Below are positions 6,247 to 9,405 of a DNA stretch of 9,405 bases, in pieces. The DNA is taken from assembly GCA_021737115.1 (NCBI GenBank), contig JAIPER010000116.1, positions 1 to 9,405 on the forward strand. The letters run 5' to 3'. Source of the stretch: Desulfohalobiaceae bacterium (GTDB taxonomy: Bacteria > Desulfobacterota > Desulfovibrionia > Desulfovibrionales > Desulfothermaceae). A model generated the notes under the pieces. It ran no database searches and was not told where the DNA came from. It was given only the letters and a program-made list of their open reading frames with translations. Every line of letters starts with the position of its first letter. Position 1 is the stretch's first letter. The position numbers and the translations under genes are program-made.

Positions 6247-6275
6247 ATAGTACTGGAAGCAATATTATTTGTCAA
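6247..6275 (-). promoter_or_regulatory. Sigma70-type promoter for the kinase transcript
   Basis: On the minus strand TTGACA (6275-6270) and TACTAT (6252-6247) are separated by 17 bases, with AT-rich surroundings. The expected start near 6240 places the riboswitch at the 5' end of the transcript, which supports both calls. Confidence 0.75.
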
Positions 6276-6403
6276 GCATTTTTTTAACAAAGAGAAGATT
6301 CAATGGAAATCCCGCTGAAGCTCCTGCCGGGAACTCCTAGTGAATCGTTTCGGTTGCGTTTCTTTATGCAGGAGTTATAGAACAAGTCTCCCAAGGCAGC
6401 TTA
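6276..6403. other. Divergent spacer between kinase and antitoxin promoters
   Basis: The two promoters face away from each other across this stretch. A 25-codon frame at 6303-6380 (plus, start MEIPLKLL) has a mediocre AGAGAAG upstream but nothing recognisable in its sequence, so it is not called as a gene. I see no other element. Confidence 0.4.
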
Positions 6404-6431
6404 TTGACAAAAAATGAGAAGAGGATATTAT
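6404..6431 (+). promoter_or_regulatory. Sigma70-type promoter of the antitoxin gene
   Basis: TTGACA (6404-6409) and TATTAT (6426-6431) are separated by 16 bases. The expected start is near 6438, about 30 bases ahead of the antitoxin ATG. The -35 is consensus and the -10 has one mismatch, so it should be strong unless repressed by the adjoining operator. Confidence 0.7.
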
Positions 6432-6445
6432 GTATACAAATTGTA
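6431..6445. promoter_or_regulatory. Palindromic operator at antitoxin promoter
   Basis: Two overlapping perfect palindromes, TGTATACA (6431-6438) and TACAA-A-TTGTA (6435-6445), cover the end of the -10 box and the start site. Phd/YefM antitoxins are known to autorepress through short TGTACA-like palindromes at this position, so this is the likely autoregulatory site. Binding is inferred. Confidence 0.5.
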
Positions 6446-6467
6446 GCCGTTATTGCAGGAGAATATG

Positions 6468-6755
6468 ATGAAAATATTCAGTGATCGCGAGTTCCGAAAC
6501 GAGCCTGGAAAGATCAGGAAGGAGCTCGAAAAGCATGAAGTGGTCATGACCAGCAGGGGCAAGCCGTATGCTGTCCTGCTGCCGGTGGATGATCCGTCGA
6601 ATGTCGAAGAAGTCCTGGAACTGGCCGCACGCATCCGGGCTCAGATGGCCCTGTCTTCTGTTCGGCAGAAAGCTTCGAAAAAAGGTTTGGATAACATGCC
6701 ATCTTCCGAGATCGACGATGAAATCAAAGCGGTCCGCAAACAGAGGCAAAGGTGA
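6468..6755 (+). CDS. Phd/YefM-family antitoxin
   Basis: A 95-residue DNA-binding antitoxin. The N-terminal fold-defining pattern is visible: FSDREFRNEPGKI, then a helix, VVMTSRGKPYAVLLPVDD (about 26-43), the strand pair typical of Phd/YefM proteins. The remaining C-terminal half is helical and charged, the part that normally wraps the toxin. The second of two adjacent ATGs is chosen because AGGAG (6457-6461) lies six bases before it. The toxin reading frame starts four bases after this stop, the usual antitoxin-toxin operon spacing. Because that toxin is destroyed, this is an orphan antitoxin that may still repress its own promoter or act on a related system elsewhere. Confidence 0.88.
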   Translation: MKIFSDREFRNEPGKIRKELEKHEVVMTSRGKPYAVLLPVDDPSNVEEVLELAARIRAQMALSSVRQKASKKGLDNMPSSEIDDEIKAVRKQRQR

Positions 6756-6759
6756 GCCT

Positions 6760-7044
6760 TTGAGAGTGGTTGTTGACACAAATGTACTTGTCTCAGGACT
6801 GCTGGGGCTATTTTCCTATCCTGCCAGAGTGATTGACCTGGTCTATACTGATCCAATTTTGGTTTTAACTACAGGGGCTCATGATTCCTCGATTCCAAGC
6901 CTTGTTTTCGCAAAAAGCCAAGTTGGATCAGTATTTTTTACTGCACGACATGACACTTCGTGTTCAAGGCTTCTTTTCGGGCCCTGGTCTCTGACTCGGC
7001 AAATTCCTCCGGCACCTTCAGGCACCACTGATAGTGGCCGGTGA
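6760..7044 (+). pseudogene. PIN-domain toxin, truncated by MITE
   Basis: TTG at 6760, with AGG seven bases upstream, begins a PIN-type RNase N-terminus: RVVVDTNVLVSGLL with the first active-site Asp at residue 6, then YPARVIDLV. After residue 28 the sequence enters the inverted-repeat element (6845-6934) and the frame continues through it to a stop at 7044 with no further PIN features. The other acidic active-site residues and the rest of the roughly 130-residue fold are missing. The sequence beyond the element is the end of an unrelated minus-strand gene, so toxin sequence was lost, not just split. The 94-residue fused frame may be translated, but it should have no RNase activity. Confidence 0.85.
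6845..6934 (+). mobile_element. IS630-related MITE, copy 2
   Basis: A second 90-bp element of the same length and end structure as the one at 3338, in the opposite orientation. Core ends CTGATCCAATTTTGG and CCAAGTTGGATCAG are each flanked by TA. The first 20 bases after TA match the end of the full IS630 element at 7249 at 17 positions (shared TCCAATTT and GGTTTTA). It sits exactly where the PIN toxin sequence stops, and its other edge is four bases from the stop of the minus-strand gene fragment, so it marks a rearrangement junction. Confidence 0.88.
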
Positions 7045-7248
7045 AGTCAGAGGTCCATCTCGGGCCGGTAAATCCGCATCCTCTCTTCAGATTCTCCTGG
7101 TTTTGCCTGATCGCTGTCCTGGCGTAACCGCGGCACTGCTCCTGCTTTGTATCCTCCAACTGCTCGCCTCTGTGTCCAATTCCCCGCCTCCACTCAGTGA
7201 CGTGCTCCACCTCCTGCCGGGAGAGAGACCGGACATTTTCAATATATA
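6938..7248 (-). pseudogene. Cys/Trp-rich domain gene fragment, 5' end cut by IS630
   Basis: The minus-strand frame is open from the IS border (7248) to TAA at 6938, about 102 codons. It contains a distinctive pattern: EQCRGYARTAIRQNQEN, then CGFTGPRW, HYQWC and a charged helix ending in KC. I do not have a firm family name. The C...GFTGPRW...HYxWC spacing recalls small extracytoplasmic sugar-binding repeats such as the Microcystis MVL lectin, but this is only a resemblance. A GTG at 7210 is a possible internal start; the original start was probably upstream of the insertion. Removing the IS and one TA leaves the frame open for a further 14 or so codons to a TAA at 8475-8477, without a convincing start there. 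Its 3' end lies next to MITE copy 2. Confidence 0.55.
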
Positions 7249-8430
7249 GTGCTCCAATTTAGGTTTTATTTGGCACGAAATTTGCTGTGAACTTTTTTTC
7301 GTGACACGCATTTCGATCTTTGATACTTCCATAAACAAAACCTTAACCAGGAGGCGTTTATGGAGGCACCAGAATACACTTTCAGCCAAGAGGAAATCGA
7401 ACAAATAAAAAGATATCGTGATAAACAACGCGATGCTAGGCTCAAAGTTCGATTCATCGCTCTACTTTTGATTGCCCAAGGTATGGAAATCCATATTGTT
7501 GCTAAGATTATCGGCTATTCGGTGCAGTCCACTGAAAATTGGTTTCACCAGTACCAGTCAAAGGGGCTCGATGCCTTGAATTCGTTTCAGTATAAACCCA
7601 AAAAGCCATACCTCAACCCAGAGCAAATTGAGCAGCTTCTTGACTATGTTCGGAAGGAAAAACCCGAAAGAATAAAAATGGTTCAAGCCTATATTCAAGA
7701 AAACTTCAACGTCAAATACAGCATTGAAGCGATCAGACAGCTTTTAAAAAAGAATGGCCTCAAACTGTTACTCCCAAAAACTCGACCGGGTAAAGCTCCC
7801 ACAAAAGAAGAACAAGAAGAAGCCATCAAACTGTACTTTGAAATGAAGCGCAGCTATCCCTGTGGATCCGTGTTTCTTTTTGGCGATGGCATGCATTTGG
7901 TTCACCAGAATGTCCCCGGCTTCTGTTGGGGGGACCCGAAGTCAGCTCCTGTGCTCCCCACGAACACTGGTCGAAAACGTTTAAATATTTTAGGCGCCTA
8001 TAATCCTGACTCCCATAAGTTTACCCATTTGACAGGAGAAGAGAATTGTGATGCCCAGCGGGCTATTGATTTTTTCGAAGTGATCCTCAAAGATTACGAA
8101 GATGCTCCAAAAATCGTTTTGATCTTGGATAATGCCAAATACTTCAAGGCAAAAATTGTACAAGAATGGCTTGAAAACAATCCAAGATTTGAGATTGTCT
8201 ATCTTCCTCCTTATTCACCCAACCTCAATCTCATTGAACGTTTTTGGCGATTTGTCAAAGAAAAGCTTGTGAAAAACAAATATTATGAGAAATATATAAC
8301 ATTTAGAGCAAAGACATTCCAGTTGCTCAACCATGTATACAAGCATGTTCATGAATTGAGAACATTGATGGTTGAGAAGTTTCAAATTGTTTAGCAAAAA
8401 ATATGCCAAATAAAACCTAAATTGGAAGAC
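7249..8430 (+). mobile_element. Complete IS630-family insertion sequence
   Basis: A 1182-bp element bounded by 27-bp terminal inverted repeats (7249-7275 and 8404-8430) that differ at two positions; the shared core is CTCCAATTTAGG followed by TTTTATTTGG. TA dinucleotides at 7247-7248 and 8431-8432 form the target duplication typical of the family. It contains one intact transposase gene. It is AT-richer than the flanking genes and interrupts the minus-strand Cys/Trp-rich frame. Near-perfect ends and an unbroken gene suggest recent arrival and possible activity. Confidence 0.95.
7360..8394 (+). CDS. IS630-family DDE transposase
   Basis: A 344-residue cut-and-paste transposase. The N-terminal third (about 10-75) carries a winged/helix-turn-helix pair (ARLKVRFIALLLIAQGMEIHIVAKIIGYS...) that binds the terminal repeats. 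A second helical DNA-binding segment follows (85-135, ending in LLKKNGL). The catalytic DDE fold has Asp176 in FGDGMHL, Asp257 in LILDNAK and Glu293 in YSPNLNLIERFW; the D-35-E spacing fits the IS630/Tc1 group. The start ATG is preceded by AGGAGG at good distance. Length is normal and no frameshift is seen, so it is predicted active. It could also mobilise the two short elements at 3338 and 6845, whose ends resemble those of this IS, although several end positions differ. Confidence 0.96.
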   Translation: MEAPEYTFSQEEIEQIKRYRDKQRDARLKVRFIALLLIAQGMEIHIVAKIIGYSVQSTENWFHQYQSKGLDALNSFQYKPKKPYLNPEQIEQLLDYVRKEKPERIKMVQAYIQENFNVKYSIEAIRQLLKKNGLKLLLPKTRPGKAPTKEEQEEAIKLYFEMKRSYPCGSVFLFGDGMHLVHQNVPGFCWGDPKSAPVLPTNTGRKRLNILGAYNPDSHKFTHLTGEENCDAQRAIDFFEVILKDYEDAPKIVLILDNAKYFKAKIVQEWLENNPRFEIVYLPPYSPNLNLIERFWRFVKEKLVKNKYYEKYITFRAKTFQLLNHVYKHVHELRTLMVEKFQIV

Positions 8431-8432
8431 TA

Positions 8433-8536
8433 TATTAACCAAATTGGTTTATCATTTTTCAAATCGTCCAGCTCTTACATTTTCAGTCTGGATTCCGGCC
8501 TCCGCCGGAATGACGGAGGAGGTGACGCAAAGTTTC
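8433..8536. repeat. IS flank with dispersed palindrome
   Basis: Between the IS and the hydrolase stop there is a palindrome, ATTCCGGC-CTCC-GCCGGAAT (8492-8511), within the context CTGGATTCC...GGAATGACGG. That context matches a palindromic repeat type common between genes in many bacteria. It lies 26 bases past the hydrolase stop and may stabilise or end its mRNA. No T-run follows it on the minus strand. Confidence 0.55.
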
Positions 8537-9145
8537 TTAAACTGATAAATCCAAGGTGGACTGGCCGGAAAAGCTGTCCAATGCAATTCGGATCGCTTTT
8601 GAAGCCGTAACCAGGCTTTCAGGGTTGTCTCGAAGGCACCTGGAAAATTCCAGTTGTACCCCTTGTTTTCTGGTCCCTCTGTTGCAGATATTGTGCGGAT
8701 GGGTGCCGGAAAATTTTATCCGGTATCCCGTTTCGATGGACAAACTCGCCAGACTATCCTGAATCAGAGAAGCGAGACCTCTGCACAGGCCGCCGATATA
8801 AACGATGGGTTGCCGTTCGGAACAGGCATGAACGGTGATAACGATTTCGGATGACGTGATCAGATCAAGTGCCGTGGGCTCGTCAAAGCGATGGCTCGTG
8901 ATGTGCAGATCAGAATTGTTTCTTTCTTTGATTCCCTCGAAGCAGTAGTAGTTGTAGGTGGCGCCGGCAATGAATTCAGCAATCGAGGAGGTCTTCGGTT
9001 CGATCGATCCGCCATGGATAGCGGCTATCGTGATATTCGACTTCAGATTTTGAACCCGGATTCTGTAGTCCAGTTTGAGGGTTTCATGTGCGGCAAGTGT
9101 TTTGAAGTCGGAGTATGTATCCATGATTTTCGGGTAAAACTGCAT
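8537..9145 (-). CDS. Poly-gamma-glutamate hydrolase-like protein
   Basis: A 202-residue protein matching the PghP-like zinc peptidase family (known from Bacillus phages and scattered in bacteria), which cleaves poly-gamma-glutamate. Family landmarks in order: TYSDFKTLAAHE near the N-terminus, AIHGGSIEP (42-50; His44, Glu49), IAGATYNYYCFEG (59-71), LHITSHRFDEP (80-90; His81), VHAC (105-108; His106), IGG at 117-119, NICNRG (152-157) and GVQLEFS (162-168; Glu166). The usual HG after the third site is HA here. Length is that of a complete family member, and no signal peptide is seen. The ATG at 9145 is chosen over the one at 9124 because GGAAGAG lies about nine bases upstream. It stands alone, downstream of nothing recognisable. 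Substrate here is inferred; prophage origin is possible. Confidence 0.85.
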   Translation of the reverse strand: MQFYPKIMDTYSDFKTLAAHETLKLDYRIRVQNLKSNITIAAIHGGSIEPKTSSIAEFIAGATYNYYCFEGIKERNNSDLHITSHRFDEPTALDLITSSEIVITVHACSERQPIVYIGGLCRGLASLIQDSLASLSIETGYRIKFSGTHPHNICNRGTRKQGVQLEFSRCLRDNPESLVTASKAIRIALDSFSGQSTLDLSV

Positions 9146-9322
9146 CCGGGTGCTCTTCCGCTAATACTTTGACATTCACATCTATAGTAATCAATGTCGA
9201 ACTCGTTGCATTGCTAATATCGTAAAATAACCGCAAATCTAAGTGCTTGTCAGTTAAACAAATTTTTGGGTTTAGGTCAAGGAATGAATAATAAAACGGA
9301 ATTTTGCCCCACGAAACATATC

Positions 9323-9347
9323 AAAGCTGGCTTCGCCCGCAACCCAA
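9323..9347. repeat. 25-bp hairpin repeat, copy 2
   Basis: It matches the 25 bases at 1441-1465 except for one G-to-T change in the left arm, which weakens the stem. The rest of 9146-9405 is AT-rich sequence with no supported gene; a frame from ATG 9284 runs through this repeat off the window end and is not convincing. Confidence 0.6.
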
Positions 9348-9405
9348 TACACAGAATAAAGAGCACATTGAACCGCCCGCTCGCGGACTCGCTCAAGTCG
9401 CAAAG

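Noticed and set aside
6303..6380. 25-codon plus-strand ORF (MEIPLKLL...)
   Set aside because: Only a mediocre ribosome site, no recognisable pattern, and it lies upstream of the mapped-looking antitoxin promoter; kept only as a note.
9180..9260. Promoter for the hydrolase gene (TACTAT on the minus strand near 9185)
   Set aside because: No acceptable -35 box at 16-18 bases; too weak to annotate.
9284..9405. Plus-strand frame from ATG 9284 running off the window end
   Set aside because: It reads through the dispersed 25-bp repeat and a GC-rich repeat-like tail (CGCCCGCTCGCGG...); likely a non-coding frame despite an AGG-like sequence upstream.

Overview
The window looks like an accessory stretch of a chromosome with GC-rich genes. 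It most resembles a sulfate-reducing or related deltaproteobacterium (Desulfobacterota). That is inferred from the GEMM-I riboswitch, the large soluble PAS-GAF hybrid kinase, and the many short degenerate intergenic repeats; no rRNA or tRNA is present to confirm it. Four well-preserved GC-rich genes (hutI, an MFS transporter, a hybrid histidine kinase, a Phd/YefM antitoxin) are separated by repeat-rich spacers. They are followed by an AT-richer zone of transposition and gene decay.

Layout. 1-1278: imidazolonepropionase (hutI, minus), with three 7-bp repeats past its stop. 1279-1567: divergent spacer with two repeat types. 1568-2764: MFS transporter (plus). 2765-3129: spacer with three 17-bp dyads. 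3130-3354: small unknown gene whose last codons and stop come from a 90-bp inverted-repeat element (3338-3427). 3428-3739: a long hairpin, then 7-bp and 8-bp degenerate tandem repeats. 3740-5974: cytoplasmic hybrid histidine kinase (minus), preceded by a long leader (promoter 6247-6275) carrying a cyclic-di-GMP-I (GEMM-I) riboswitch. 6404-6755: promoter, palindromic operator and Phd/YefM antitoxin. 6760-7044: a PIN toxin gene cut after 28 codons by a second copy of the 90-bp element (6845-6934). 6938-7248: fragment of a Cys/Trp-rich gene (minus), cut by a complete IS630-family element (7249-8430). 8537-9145: poly-gamma-glutamate-hydrolase-like protein (minus). 9146-9405: no supported gene; contains another copy of a repeat seen at 1441.

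Two signals stand out. First, the kinase transcript appears to be gated by c-di-GMP. The aptamer keeps the ligand-contacting positions but carries a matched pair of substitutions that looks compensatory. This wires a second messenger to expression of a two-component sensor. Second, two 84-bp non-autonomous elements with TA duplications share their terminal sequence with the nearby full-length IS630 element. This looks like an IS630-derived MITE family that has broken a toxin gene and supplied a new C-terminus to another gene. No completely new defence or biosynthetic system is evident.
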